Virus record (IMG/VR): IMGVR_UViG_3300033981_002502
Coordinates: 1-25,099 of that record
Length of the DNA stretch: 25,099 bases
Strand: one strand, 5' to 3'
Source of the DNA: a virus
Part shown: positions 1-6,602 of the stretch, piece by piece
How the letters are laid out: each line of letters opens with the position of its first letter
Numbering within the stretch: position 1 is the first letter of the stretch
Notes under the pieces: model-generated
Told to the model about the DNA's origin: nothing
The model's input: only the letters and a program-made list of their open reading frames with translations
The model's database searches: none
Made by a program: the position numbers and the translations under genes

Positions 1-375
1 TAAAGGGCCGGGGGTGCTGTAGGCGCGACCGGAGATGCGGCGGGGGATGTCGGGGCGAATGGCGGGGAAGGTGCGGCCGAGGCGGATGTTGACGATGGAC
101 TGGCGGCTGCAGTTGTAGAGGGGGGCGAGGGTGCGGTCGGGCTCGGTGGAGAGAAGGATGGAGACAATGTCGCGCTCGGTGAGGCCGCGGGGGCTGTAAG
201 GGGTGGCGCGGGGTTGGTAGGCGGGGCGATCAGGCAGGGGTCCGTCGAGGAGGGTCCAGCGGTGGGTGCAGGAGCGACAGGAGAAGCGGCGGCGGGTGGT
301 GCCGTTGCGGAGATTGTCGGTGCGGAGGACAAAGGTGGAAGGGCTGCCGCACTCGGGGCAGAGGGGTGGGGTCAC
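1..375 (-). CDS. Zinc-ribbon / putative DNA-binding protein, 3' end cut by window edge
   Basis: The reading frame opens at a GTG at 375 (product begins MTPPLCPECGS) and stays open to base 1, so the C-terminus is missing. Residues 6-9 (CPEC) and a second pair further on (CRSC, about residue 32) form a four-cysteine zinc ribbon like those at the N-terminus of NrdR-type and transposase-type DNA-binding proteins. A later stretch (LTERDIVSILLSTEPDRTLAPLYNCSRQSIVNIRLGR is the region, residues about 63-99) looks like a helix-turn-helix. The GTG overlaps the TGA of the upstream gene (GTGA), which supports this start and translational coupling. A role in transcription control is inference. Confidence 0.6.
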   Translation of the reverse strand, partial: MTPPLCPECGSPSTFVLRTDNLRNGTTRRRFSCRSCTHRWTLLDGPLPDRPAYQPRATPYSPRGLTERDIVSILLSTEPDRTLAPLYNCSRQSIVNIRLGRTFPAIRPDIPRRISGRAYSTPGPL

Positions 376-545
376 GAGGTAAGGCTTTCGGCGAGGGCCC
401 ATTGGGCGCGAAGGATGTCCTCGAAACAGCGCTCGAGGAGGGGGGCGGTGCCGGCGTAGGTGAAGGCACCGTCAGGGCCGTCGTGGAGCTCCCAGCGGTA
501 GTAGCCGTCGGGAGTGGAGCGGATGGTGATGAGGAGGGGGTTCAT
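372..545 (-). CDS. Small hypothetical protein, 57 aa
   Basis: The product begins MNPLLITIRSTPDG and has an aromatic-rich beta-like first half (YYRWELHDG) and a helical second half. I recognise no family. The ATG at 545 overlaps the TGA of thyX by an ATGA junction, and its own TGA overlaps the GTG of the next gene. This chain of overlaps is the main evidence that it is a real, co-translated gene rather than a chance frame. Confidence 0.6.
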   Translation of the reverse strand: MNPLLITIRSTPDGYYRWELHDGPDGAFTYAGTAPLLERCFEDILRAQWALAESLTS

Positions 546-1270
546 GGTGCAAGGCGGGCTTTGTGCAGGCGCGAGGCGCCGTACCAGGAGGTGATCTCGG
601 GGGCCCACGCTTCGAGGTGGGGCCACATCAGATCGCAGAGGGCTTGGATCTCGAGTTGGGCGTCGCGCTTTGCGCGGAGATCCATGAAGTGCAGTAGCGA
701 GCGCAGGTTGAAGGACACCACGAAGTCCTGGCGGATTGCGTAGGGGATGATGTCCCGGGCGTGCTCTTCGCTGAAGCCGTCCTCGAGGGCGAGCTTGTAG
801 CGGCCAGCGGAGTCGATGCAGATGATCCGGTGGATCATGCGCTGGTCTTCGGTGTACTCGTACTTCTTGCCCTGGCGGTCTCGGTAGGTGCCTACGGGGC
901 GGAGGTAGAAGACTTCTTCGACGTCGCGCGCGCCTGTGCAGACATCAAGGATGCGTTTGCCTGTGTAGCGGCCGGATTGGACGTCGAAGCTGACGCCGAC
1001 GCGGTGGGTGCGGGCTTGCTGCATCACCGAGTGGGGGAAGCCGCCGACGTTGAAGGTGATGGCGGGGTGCTCGAGGGGGCCGTAGTGACCGCGCTCGCCG
1101 GCGAGGAGGTGCTTGATGAGGAGGGAGCCGGCCTCGGATTCACTCGGGGGTTCTTTGTCGAAGACAAAGTTCTCGGAGTAGTCCTGGTGCATGGCCCACC
1201 AGCACAGGGTCTGGGGGTGTTCGGTGCGGTTGAGCACCTCGACGCGGAGGTATGGGTCGATTAGGGGCAT
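542..1270 (-). CDS. thyX: Flavin-dependent thymidylate synthase ThyX
   Basis: This 242-aa protein makes dTMP from dUMP using FAD, NADPH and methylene-tetrahydrofolate, supplying thymidine for phage replication. The ThyX signature is present as RTHRVGVSFDVQSGRY at residues 87-102, with the RxHR core at 87-90 and the Ser and Arg expected after it (S99, R101). The C-terminal block NLRSLLHFMDLRAKRDAQLEIQ carries the conserved arginines and RDAQ-type motif of substrate binding. Length is normal for the family (about 210-250 aa). It sits in the leftward arm, coupled by ATGA to the 57-aa gene. Together with the dNMP kinase at 12967-13578 it forms the nucleotide-metabolism pair of this phage. Confidence 0.95.
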   Translation of the reverse strand: MPLIDPYLRVEVLNRTEHPQTLCWWAMHQDYSENFVFDKEPPSESEAGSLLIKHLLAGERGHYGPLEHPAITFNVGGFPHSVMQQARTHRVGVSFDVQSGRYTGKRILDVCTGARDVEEVFYLRPVGTYRDRQGKKYEYTEDQRMIHRIICIDSAGRYKLALEDGFSEEHARDIIPYAIRQDFVVSFNLRSLLHFMDLRAKRDAQLEIQALCDLMWPHLEAWAPEITSWYGASRLHKARLAP

Positions 1271-1323
1271 GTGAAGTTCTAATTTGAGGGAAATTTGAAG
1301 TTCGTCAGGAGAAGTGGGTCTGA

Positions 1324-1542
1324 CTACTTGGCATCAAGCTCATCAGCGATGGCGAGTAAGTCGTCGGCGTCGCACTGCCATATGTCGTGGCCAGGATGCC
1401 TTTGCGTCTGGGCTACAGCAGCACGCAGGGCGGCGGCAGCAATGTCCCTAGAGTCATTTAGGATGTCATCTGGGCCATAGCAGCAAGCGCCATTGGCGGC
1501 ATCCAACACAGCTTGGGCAGCAGGTGAAAGTTGTTGAGTCAT
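1324..1542 (-). CDS. Small hypothetical protein, 72 aa
   Basis: The product MTQQLSPAAQAVLDAANGAC... is mostly helical and alanine-rich in the middle (DIAAAALRAAVAQTQ), and ends with an acidic helix DADDLLAIADELDAK. The opening resembles small accessory proteins often seen in cyanobacterial phages, but I cannot assign a function. A 53-bp gap separates it from thyX and 12 bp separate it from the upstream gene; no clear ribosome binding site is seen. Confidence 0.65.
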   Translation of the reverse strand: MTQQLSPAAQAVLDAANGACCYGPDDILNDSRDIAAAALRAAVAQTQRHPGHDIWQCDADDLLAIADELDAK

Positions 1543-1554
1543 TAGTTGATCGGA

Positions 1555-1860
1555 CTAATCGGGTAGGGGCAAAGCGTCGGCAGGAAGCCAGTGGCTGTAG
1601 CAAGCTGTGCCGCCACGGATGCGGAGCAATGTCCACATGCCGCCATAGCCGTCCTCTTCATCAGGCTCGTACCACCAGCACAGTTGATCACCTGGCAAGC
1701 GCTCGCTCACTGGGATGGGTCGCGTCGGCCCCTCCGGCTCGGGCTCAGCCAGGGCGTCGCGGACACGCAGCATTAGGGGAGACAAGTGCATCCGATCTGT
1801 GGGAATACCGCTATCAATAGCGTCAACCAACTCAGCGCACAGTCGTTTGTAATCGGTCAT
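1555..1860 (-). CDS. DUF551-like protein, 101 aa
   Basis: I chose the ATG at 1860 (MTDYKRLCAELVDAID) because the product from there reads as one compact protein; in-frame starts at 1881 and 1947 are less protein-like. The second half, from PIPVSERLPGDQLCWWYEP to YSHWLPADALPLPD, follows the DUF551 pattern: an SERLP motif near the start of the domain and an (T/S)HWxPxxxLP motif at the end. DUF551 proteins are small phage and prophage proteins of unknown function. The N-terminal 30 residues form a helix that is probably an added module. Family call is by motif, function unknown. Confidence 0.7.
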   Translation of the reverse strand: MTDYKRLCAELVDAIDSGIPTDRMHLSPLMLRVRDALAEPEPEGPTRPIPVSERLPGDQLCWWYEPDEEDGYGGMWTLLRIRGGTACYSHWLPADALPLPD

Positions 1861-1885
1861 GGTGTTAAGTGAGGTGGACATGTGG

Positions 1886-2113
1886 TCATGGCAGGAAGTC
1901 TTCCCGGATGATCCGGGGCGATGGGAATTGAGGTTTAACCGGCTCACTGCGCCGGAACTTAAGCGGCGGCGGCCCGCTTGGCAGGTTGGTGTTCTCGTGG
2001 TTGAAGCTGCGGCGCCAGTCGGGGTCGCGGTCGCGGGATGTGCGGGCGATGGTGACGCCCAAGAAAAACCCGCAGACGCAGCCGAACATCCAGGCGGTGG
2101 TGAGTTCAGTCAT
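1886..2113 (-). CDS. Small single-pass membrane protein, 75 aa
   Basis: Starting at the ATG at 2113, the product MTELTTAWMFGCVCGFFLGVTIARTSRDRD... has one hydrophobic segment (about residues 7-23) followed by a charged, proline-rich cytoplasmic-looking tail. The start lies 8 bp inside the end of the upstream 113-aa gene, consistent with coupled translation. No family recognised. A longer in-frame start at 2158 would hide the membrane segment behind unlikely sequence, so I rejected it. Confidence 0.6.
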   Translation of the reverse strand: MTELTTAWMFGCVCGFFLGVTIARTSRDRDPDWRRSFNHENTNLPSGPPPLKFRRSEPVKPQFPSPRIIREDFLP

Positions 2114-2447
2114 CGAGCTGCTCCAGAGCGCGGCGGATGGTGTCGGTGTTAGTGCCAAGCCCGTGCACTTTCAGATCAGAGTGCAACGAATCCAGTTGCT
2201 CCAGCGCCTGCTCCTTCAAGCTCGGCGGCTTGGTGCGGCGGGCGGTGCGGAGACCCCGGCTTAAAGTTTCCCAGTGATCTGCAACTAGCAACTCACAGCA
2301 CGCCTCCAGCTCTTGGTCCGATCCCCAGCGGGCGGCTTGTGCAATGGCGTGCTCAGTGGCGCTGCAGTAGTCCTGATGGTGCCCTTCAGTAAGCCACTGG
2401 TTTACCAGCTCAGGCGGCGGGGTGATTGGGTAATTGTTGTTAGTCAT
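2106..2447 (-). CDS. Conserved cyanophage-type hypothetical protein, 113 aa
   Basis: The product begins MTNNNYPITPPPELVNQWLTEG and contains AARWGSDQELEACCELL followed by a basic linker (LRTARRTKPPSLKEQALEQL). I recognise this layout (TPPPELVxQWL ... RWGxDQELEACC ... KPPSLKEQAL) from small proteins frequent in Synechococcus/Cyanobium phages and genomes, none with a known function. It is predicted soluble and helical. No Shine-Dalgarno is seen before the ATG at 2447. Confidence 0.75.
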   Translation of the reverse strand: MTNNNYPITPPPELVNQWLTEGHHQDYCSATEHAIAQAARWGSDQELEACCELLVADHWETLSRGLRTARRTKPPSLKEQALEQLDSLHSDLKVHGLGTNTDTIRRALEQLDD

Positions 2448-2468
2448 GAGAAAGAGAAGTGTGTAGAT

Positions 2469-2675
2469 CTAAGAGCACGGAAGATCAGTAAGCGTTTTGC
2501 ATTCTTCTAGGTCGATGATGGTGATGTAGCCTTCGCCGCCCTCGGTGTGCCAAGTGCTTGGGTGTGCTTTGGCTACTTCCTTGGCTTCTGCAATCGTCTC
2601 GCAAGTCTTAATTGGATAAGACGAGACGCCGCATTCGATGCAGCCAATCTGGTAGACGAGATAGCGTGCGCTCAT
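2469..2675 (-). CDS. Small hypothetical protein, 68 aa
   Basis: The product MSARYLVYQIGCIECGVSSYPIKTC... is a small alpha/beta protein. One CxxC (CIEC, residues 12-15) and two further cysteines (C25, C59) could bind metal. The helix ETIAEAKEVAKAHPST followed by a beta hairpin resembles the fold of small phage proteins that carry a 'xxEAxxVAxxHP' helix. The start overlaps the stop of the SPFH-like gene as ATGA, so the two are translationally coupled. Function unknown. Confidence 0.7.
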   Translation of the reverse strand: MSARYLVYQIGCIECGVSSYPIKTCETIAEAKEVAKAHPSTWHTEGGEGYITIIDLEECKTLTDLPCS

Positions 2676-3067
2676 TTCTCGATGCCGAGTGTCGGAACAG
2701 GAAGACCGCCCTCGGTGGGTACGTAAATTGTGCGATTACCTTTCTCGCTACCTTCTTGCAAACCTACTATATAAAGATATTGCAAATACCTCGGATTGTC
2801 TTTCAGTGAATCGCCGATAATACGATTAGCTTCGGCCACGCCTTTAGCGCGTTCGATCTCGGCATCCGCTTCAAGCGAGGCTGCGTCTTTCTTGGCTTTA
2901 GCTTCGAGCACTTTCACTTGGCGTGTGCTTTCGGCTTCCATCAGAGAAGCCTTGCCGGCTAAGGTGCGGTTGTAGACGCCAAGCTGTGGAAGGCCCCAGA
3001 GCACAAAGGCGAGGGCGGCGAGACTTGTGATTGTCACGCTGATCGTGACAAGGGTGCTGTTTTTCAT
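2672..3067 (-). CDS. Truncated SPFH/prohibitin-like membrane protein, 131 aa
   Basis: The product starts MKNSTLVTISVTITSLAALAFVLWGLPQLG, a single N-terminal membrane segment (about residues 8-27). It continues with a long charged helix rich in A, E and K (LMEAESTRQVKVLEAKAKKDAASLEADAEIERAKGVAEANRIIG, residues about 42-85), then a region YLQYLYIVGLQEG...TIYVPTEGGLPVP. These match the end of prohibitin/band-7 proteins, where the A/E-rich helix is followed by YLxxLxxxxLxxG and a strand xIYVPtxxGxP. The SPFH core domain that should lie between the membrane anchor and this helix is missing: the family is usually about 270-300 aa. It may join host prohibitin rings at the inner membrane; that is inference. 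Confidence 0.7.
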   Translation of the reverse strand: MKNSTLVTISVTITSLAALAFVLWGLPQLGVYNRTLAGKASLMEAESTRQVKVLEAKAKKDAASLEADAEIERAKGVAEANRIIGDSLKDNPRYLQYLYIVGLQEGSEKGNRTIYVPTEGGLPVPTLGIEK

Positions 3068-3088
3068 GGTGCGTGTGTTGTTTGGTGT

Positions 3089-3292
3089 TTACTTCCAGCG
3101 CTCTTGCGTCGCCGGTTTGTCTTTTGAATAGAAGGCAAGAAACTGCTTGTAGTTTTCTTCCAGCCACTCACGAGTGGCTCGGTTAGCAAGCCCGGAGATA
3201 CTTGTGTCGCTCATGTTGGCGAGCTCGACAAGCTTCTCATAAATAGGTCGAGGAACGGTAAATGTCACACGGGTGTTGCGAGCGTTTGTCAT
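3089..3292 (-). CDS. Ribbon-helix-helix (CopG/Arc-type) DNA-binding protein, 67 aa
   Basis: From the ATG at 3292 the product is MTNARNTRVTFTVPRPIYEKLVELANMSDTSISGLANRATREWLEE... This is a ribbon-helix-helix: strand RVTFTVP (residues 8-14), helix A PIYEKLVELANMSD, turn, helix B SISGLANRATREWLEEN. Such proteins bind operator DNA as dimers through the N-terminal strand. The start was chosen because it puts the strand at the usual distance from the N-terminus and overlaps the previous stop. Probably a phage transcription regulator; target unknown. Confidence 0.75.
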   Translation of the reverse strand: MTNARNTRVTFTVPRPIYEKLVELANMSDTSISGLANRATREWLEENYKQFLAFYSKDKPATQERWK

Positions 3293-3453
3293 GCGTCGTC
3301 CTCGGTGAACCACTCGGGGGCGAGGAGCACGCTTAGCACTTTCTCATTGGGGTACAGTTCGTGCAAGCAGAGCCTAGCGTCTTCTAGGTCAAATGCCATC
3401 AATCCAACTGTGCGACATTGGAGACGGGCTTGATACAGCTTTAGGTTTTGCAT
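3289..3453 (-). CDS. Small hypothetical protein, 54 aa
   Basis: Reading leftward from the ATG at 3453 gives MQNLKLYQARLQCRTVGLMAFDLEDARLCLHELYPNEKVLSVLLAPEWFTEDDA. It has a strand-helix-strand layout with an acidic end and no recognisable family. The start follows directly on the stop of the upstream zinc-ribbon gene (stop 3454-3456) and its TGA overlaps the ATG of the ribbon-helix-helix gene as ATGA, so it fits exactly into the operon. Confidence 0.65.
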   Translation of the reverse strand: MQNLKLYQARLQCRTVGLMAFDLEDARLCLHELYPNEKVLSVLLAPEWFTEDDA

Positions 3454-3696
3454 TCAAGTACGAAGTAATCGGGATAGACGGCGGGCGAAGCGCTTGGACT
3501 GCACGCGGTCGTAGGTCGTGGTGTGCCAGTCGCCACAAATAGGGCAGTGGTAGGGCGTGCCGGTGTAGCTGCCCCGGCGGAGATGCGCAGAGGCAGCTTG
3601 GCGATTCAGGTGGGGGATCTTGGTCGCGCACATGGCGCGGGCGCGCTCGAGAAAGCTGTCATCTGGCAGGGAGAGGGGATCGATGTGTGGGTGCAA
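3454..3696 (-). CDS. Small zinc-ribbon-like protein, 80 aa
   Basis: The product MHPHIDPLSLPDDSFLERARAMCATKIPHLNRQAASAHLRRGSYTGTPYHCPICGDWHTTT... carries a CPxCGxWHxTT motif at residues about 51-59, preceded by a helix with a cysteine (C23). This is a pattern I know from small phage proteins with one-sided zinc ribbons in which Cys and His ligate the metal. The C-terminus is strongly basic (SKRFARRLSRLLRT), as expected for nucleic acid binding. Specific function unknown. Confidence 0.7.
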   Translation of the reverse strand: MHPHIDPLSLPDDSFLERARAMCATKIPHLNRQAASAHLRRGSYTGTPYHCPICGDWHTTTYDRVQSKRFARRLSRLLRT

Positions 3697-3705
3697 CGGG
3701 CGGGG

Positions 3706-3882
3706 TCAGTCGAGCTCAGAGGGTAAAGGCAGCGCCGGGGTTGAGGAGCTGCTGGCTGGAGGTAGCGAGGCGCGGTCGATGGCGCCGGCCAGGTCGGAGG
3801 CGGCGCTGAAGATGGGGCCGACCACAGGGGCGAGCTCGGAGCAGTAGCGGGAGACGGTGCTCCAGAAGCGGGTGTCAGGCAT
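3706..3882 (-). CDS. Small hypothetical protein, 58 aa
   Basis: The frame from the ATG at 3882 gives MPDTRFWSTVSRYCSELAPVVGPIFSAASDLAGAIDRASLPPASSSSTPALPLPSELD. It has one amphipathic helix and a Ser/Pro tail; no family recognised. The ATG lies 8 bp inside the end of the upstream HTH gene (stop at 3875), the same coupling seen elsewhere in this arm. Confidence is limited because the region is GC-rich and several frames are open. Confidence 0.5.
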   Translation of the reverse strand: MPDTRFWSTVSRYCSELAPVVGPIFSAASDLAGAIDRASLPPASSSSTPALPLPSELD

Positions 3883-4264
3883 TGGCGGTGCGGAAGTGGG
3901 TGATGGCGGCGTTAATCAGGTCGCTGCGGGTGGAGCCGTGGGGGGCGGCGGCGAGGGCGGAGTCGAGCCAGCTGAGGTTGTCGGGGGTGAGGATCAGCTT
4001 GACTTTTAGGCGCTCCAGGTCGCGGCGCAGGCTTTCGTTGGTGCGAGCTGCGGCGCGGCGGGCGGCCTCGGAGCGGTAGCGGTCGAGGTCGTCCTCGGTG
4101 AGGTGGCCCCGGCAGACGGCCTGCTGTAGCAGCTGGAGGATGCGCTGGCGGCTGAGGCCGAGCTCGGAGGCGAGGTCGGTCCACTTGACGAAGCCCTGGC
4201 GGGCGTAGTGGCTCTCGGCGAGGGAGATCAGCTCGGTGTAGCGCTCGGTGGGGGTGGGTCGCAT
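3875..4264 (-). CDS. Helix-turn-helix protein, 129 aa
   Basis: The product MRPTPTERYTELISLAESHYARQGFVKWTDLASELGLSRQRILQLLQQAVCRGHLTEDDLDRYR... contains a winged-helix-type HTH (WTDLASELGLSRQRILQLLQQAVCRG, residues about 27-52). A basic coiled linker (RRAAARTNESLRRDLERLKVKLIL) follows, then a C-terminal helical part (STRSDLINAAITHFRT) that resembles the helix B of ribbon-helix-helix proteins. It is probably a phage transcription regulator. The start at 4264 is an ATG that shares one base with the TGA of the upstream gene (TGATG). A GTG one codon earlier is possible. Confidence 0.65.
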   Translation of the reverse strand: MRPTPTERYTELISLAESHYARQGFVKWTDLASELGLSRQRILQLLQQAVCRGHLTEDDLDRYRSEAARRAAARTNESLRRDLERLKVKLILTPDNLSWLDSALAAAPHGSTRSDLINAAITHFRTANA

Positions 4265-4533
4265 CACAAGCGGATAGGGGAGAGGTAGACGGCGATGATG
4301 CGGAGGTCGCGCCAGCCGAGCTGTTGCAGGGCGGCGGCGCGGCGGCTGGCGGCGGTGATGTCGACGAAGCGGGTGGCGTCCTCGGGGGAGGGGCGCGTCA
4401 CGATCGGGGGGCCGTCGGCGGCGTGGCTGGCGGTGAGGAAGCCACCTTCAGCGCGGATCGTGTAGTAGAGGCGCGTGGTAGGTGTCCGCGGGGTAGTAAC
4501 GGCTGGGGATGCCGCGATCTCGGAGGCGTGCAT
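4264..4533 (-). CDS. Small hypothetical protein, 89 aa (overlaps upstream ORF in another frame)
   Basis: The frame ending at 4264 contains protein-like sequence RLYYTIRAEGGFLTASHAADGPPIVTRPSPEDATRFVDITAASRRAAALQQLGWRDLRIIAVYLSPIRL. The nearest plausible ATG is at 4533 (MHASEIAASPAV), but the first 20 residues look poor. This start lies 86 bp inside the ORF at 4448-4633. The good part of this frame begins about where the other frame ends, so the two may be one gene joined by a frameshift. I recognise no family. Confidence 0.5.
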   Translation of the reverse strand: MHASEIAASPAVTTPRTPTTRLYYTIRAEGGFLTASHAADGPPIVTRPSPEDATRFVDITAASRRAAALQQLGWRDLRIIAVYLSPIRL

Positions 4534-4633
4534 TGGCAGCGAGGATTTCGGTGGTGGTTGCGTAGGTGCGATAGAGGACAGTGCCTGTGGTGGGGTTGCA
4601 CAGGTCGTAATGGGCAAACGCAGGTGAAGCCAT
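4448..4633 (-). CDS. Small hypothetical protein, 61 aa
   Basis: The product MASPAFAHYDLCNPTTGTVLYRTYATTTEILAANARLRDRGIPSRYYPADTYH... reads as a small alpha/beta protein from its first residue. The stop at 4448 falls inside the following frame (4264-4533). The YYPADTYHAPLLH end matches in position the RLYYTIRAEGG start of usable sequence in the next frame, so a -1 or +1 shift could fuse them. About 95 bp of non-coding DNA lie upstream of its start. Confidence 0.6.
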   Translation of the reverse strand: MASPAFAHYDLCNPTTGTVLYRTYATTTEILAANARLRDRGIPSRYYPADTYHAPLLHDPR

Positions 4634-4728
4634 GCGAAAGCAACGGCTGGGCCGTGAAGGAAGGGAAGGTTGGGCCGGGCGGCGCTCAGCGCTCGGGGCG
4701 GGCCGGCTCGTTCAGTCTGGCAGGGTCA

Positions 4729-5130
4729 TCAGGGGGCGGTGTGGTGGATGCGGTAGGTACTTTCGCCGTCGAGCTCGGTGAAGTCGGGGGCGGCGTCGTA
4801 GAGGTTGAGGCAGGCCTCGATGAACTGGGCGACGCGGGCGTATTCGAGGGCGGAGTTGATCCAGCGGGTCTCGAGCTCGTCGTTGTCGTCGAGGAGCTGC
4901 TCGATCTGCAGGCAGGCGGTGCGGTTGAAGCAGCGCCAGAGCTGTGTGATGAACACGACGGTGTCCAGGAAGGACGCGTCGCTGAGCTCGCCCTTGGTCA
5001 GCTCCGTGTGGAACAGGTGGACGAGCTTGCGGTGGCGGGGGCGCAGCGAGTCGTAGTTGGAGAACATCTCGCGGACGTTGCTGTCGCTGAGGTGCTCGAA
5101 GAGCGCTTCGGGGGTTTCTGGGATCTGCAT
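4729..5130 (-). CDS. Hypothetical helical protein, 133 aa
   Basis: The product MQIPETPEALFEHLSDSNVREMFSNYDSLRPRHRKLVHLFHTELTKGELSDASFLDTVVFITQLWRCFNRTACLQIEQLL... is soluble, acidic and mostly alpha-helical, without cysteine motifs or a signal peptide. No family recognised. It lies alone between a 95-bp gap on its downstream side and a 58-bp gap with a GC-rich hairpin (5164-5180) upstream. Confidence 0.7.
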   Translation of the reverse strand: MQIPETPEALFEHLSDSNVREMFSNYDSLRPRHRKLVHLFHTELTKGELSDASFLDTVVFITQLWRCFNRTACLQIEQLLDDNDELETRWINSALEYARVAQFIEACLNLYDAAPDFTELDGESTYRIHHTAP

Positions 5131-5163
5131 GGCGTGGTGGGCGCTCTAGCGCAAGGGTAGGGA

Positions 5164-5180
5164 GGCCGGCTCAGCCGGCC
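5164..5180. repeat. Perfect 7-bp inverted repeat between two leftward genes
   Basis: GGCCGGC, TCA, GCCGGCC: a perfect stem of seven G-C pairs with a three-base loop, in the 58-bp gap between the DUF932-like gene and the 133-aa gene. It has no T-run on either side. It may be an mRNA-stabilising or attenuating hairpin rather than a terminator. Confidence 0.6.
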
Positions 5181-5188
5181 ATGCGGGG

Positions 5189-6268
5189 TCACACCAGGGC
5201 GAGGCAGGCTTCGCGGGCGCGCTCGATGCGCTTGGCGGAGGTGCCGCCCCAGAGGGATTCGAGGCGGGCCCGGGCGCGCTCGGTGGCGTCGGTGGCGCGG
5301 CCGGTGTCGTGGGTGGCGTGTTGGGTGATGGCGTTGAAGAGGCCGTAGAGGGTTCCGGCTACGCCGGGGATGTCGCGGATGCCCAGGCCGGTGTCACCGG
5401 CGTAGTGGTTGCGGATGGTGGCGACCTCTTTGAGGTCCGCGATGGTGCGGGGGCGCTTGTCGCCGGTGGTTTTGTCGCGGATGGGGGTGGCGAGCTTGTC
5501 GGCGTAGGTGGCCTCGAGGACGCGGCGGGCGAGCTCGGTGGTGAGCTGCACGTTGCTCAGGTCGCGGAGTTGGTCGATGGAGCGGGAGAAGCTGCGGCGC
5601 TCGAGATCGATCAGGTGAGGCAGCTGCTCGGCGAACTGCGTGACGGAGGAGGTGTGCTTGCGGCGGAGGCCGGCGCCCTCGTGGATGGCGTTGCCTACGG
5701 CTTTGCCGGTGAGGTAGGCGAGCTGGTTGGCGCAGCGGAGGCGGACGTCGCTGAAGAAGACGCCGAAGCCACTGCTCCCATCGTGGGAGTTGAAGAGGTG
5801 GAGGTAACGGCGGACGCGGTCGCCAGGGACGACTTCGTCCTCGGTGTCGATGGTGGCCGTGGCGAACACCTTGCGGCCGCCGCGGATGGAGAGGACGTTT
5901 TCGATGTGGAGGTCCTCGCGGAGGTAGTCGAGGAGGTTGATCAGGGCGCTGTTCTGCACCGGGGTGTAGCCGGCGCCGTGGATACCGAGCAGGCCGTCGG
6001 TGTCGCTGCGGACGATGGCGACGTGGTCGTTGGAGGTGAGTGGGCCGTCGGCGCCCATGAAGGTGACGGGGCGGCGCTCGGCGGTCCAGTTGAGGCCGGC
6101 GATGGCGAAGGCCTCGGAGGCGGAGGCGCGCTCGGGGACGAAGGTGCCGACTTGGGCGGTGAGCGGGTTCACGGCGTAGCCGTGGTCGCGGTACTTGCCG
6201 TAGACCAGGGGGCCGTGGCCGTTGGCGGCGTAGGCGGTGGTGACGGTGTTGGGGGCGTAGTCGCGCAT
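5189..6268 (-). CDS. DUF932-like phage/plasmid protein, 359 aa
   Basis: From the ATG at 6268 the product is MRDYAPNTVTTAYAANGHGPLVYGKYRDHGYAVNPL... and matches the layout of DUF932 (phage/plasmid-like protein family). The signs are an N-terminal preamble, a block HVAIVRSDTDGLLGIHGAGYTPVQNSALINLLDYL (a nucleoside-like VGxxYxxxQN motif, residues about 99-133), then FATATID...VRRYLHLFNSHDGSSGFGVFFSDVRLRCANQL. The family motif is 'hDGs...vR.vCxNtl'. DUF932 proteins are common on plasmids and phages; their function is not established. The length is typical (about 300-360 aa). An in-frame upstream extension to 6499 is proline/threonine-rich and not credible. Confidence 0.85.
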   Translation of the reverse strand: MRDYAPNTVTTAYAANGHGPLVYGKYRDHGYAVNPLTAQVGTFVPERASASEAFAIAGLNWTAERRPVTFMGADGPLTSNDHVAIVRSDTDGLLGIHGAGYTPVQNSALINLLDYLREDLHIENVLSIRGGRKVFATATIDTEDEVVPGDRVRRYLHLFNSHDGSSGFGVFFSDVRLRCANQLAYLTGKAVGNAIHEGAGLRRKHTSSVTQFAEQLPHLIDLERRSFSRSIDQLRDLSNVQLTTELARRVLEATYADKLATPIRDKTTGDKRPRTIADLKEVATIRNHYAGDTGLGIRDIPGVAGTLYGLFNAITQHATHDTGRATDATERARARLESLWGGTSAKRIERAREACLALV

Positions 6269-6326
6269 GGTGGTGGGGTAGTGGGGTAAAGGCTGGATTG
6301 GGTGCGGCTCCAGCGGGCCGCGGCCG

Positions 6327-6602
6327 CTACGCGGCGTCCGCAGCGTCGTAGTGGTAGAAGGCGGAGGCCCACTCGGTGAATGCCGGGTCCTCGGGGAGTG
6401 GGTAGCCCTCGTCTTCCCAATCGGATTCGTGGGTGCCGCAGGGGGCGTACCAGCCGCCCTCGTCGCCGGTCCAGCCGGCGCGCCAGCGAGCGTCGGCAAT
6501 GCGGTCGTCCTCGGCCATGGCGGCTTCGACGGCGCTGAGGTGGGTATACCAAGAGTCGCCGACGCGGGCGGCCATGGCGAGGTTGAAGGAGGGGTCGTTC
6601 AT
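6327..6602 (-). CDS. Small acidic hypothetical protein, 91 aa
   Basis: The product MNDPSFNLAMAARVGDSWYTHLSAVEAAMAEDDRIADARWRAGWTGDEGGWYAPCGTHESDWEDEGY... is acidic and tryptophan-rich, with no membrane segment. No family recognised. Its ATG overlaps the stop of the upstream 85-aa gene as ATGA. Confidence 0.65.
   Translation of the reverse strand: MNDPSFNLAMAARVGDSWYTHLSAVEAAMAEDDRIADARWRAGWTGDEGGWYAPCGTHESDWEDEGYPLPEDPAFTEWASAFYHYDAADAA

Noticed and set aside
5309-6289. 326-aa Gly/Val/Ala-rich open frame on the plus strand
   Set aside because: Low-complexity antisense shadow of the DUF932-like gene; no domain-like pattern.
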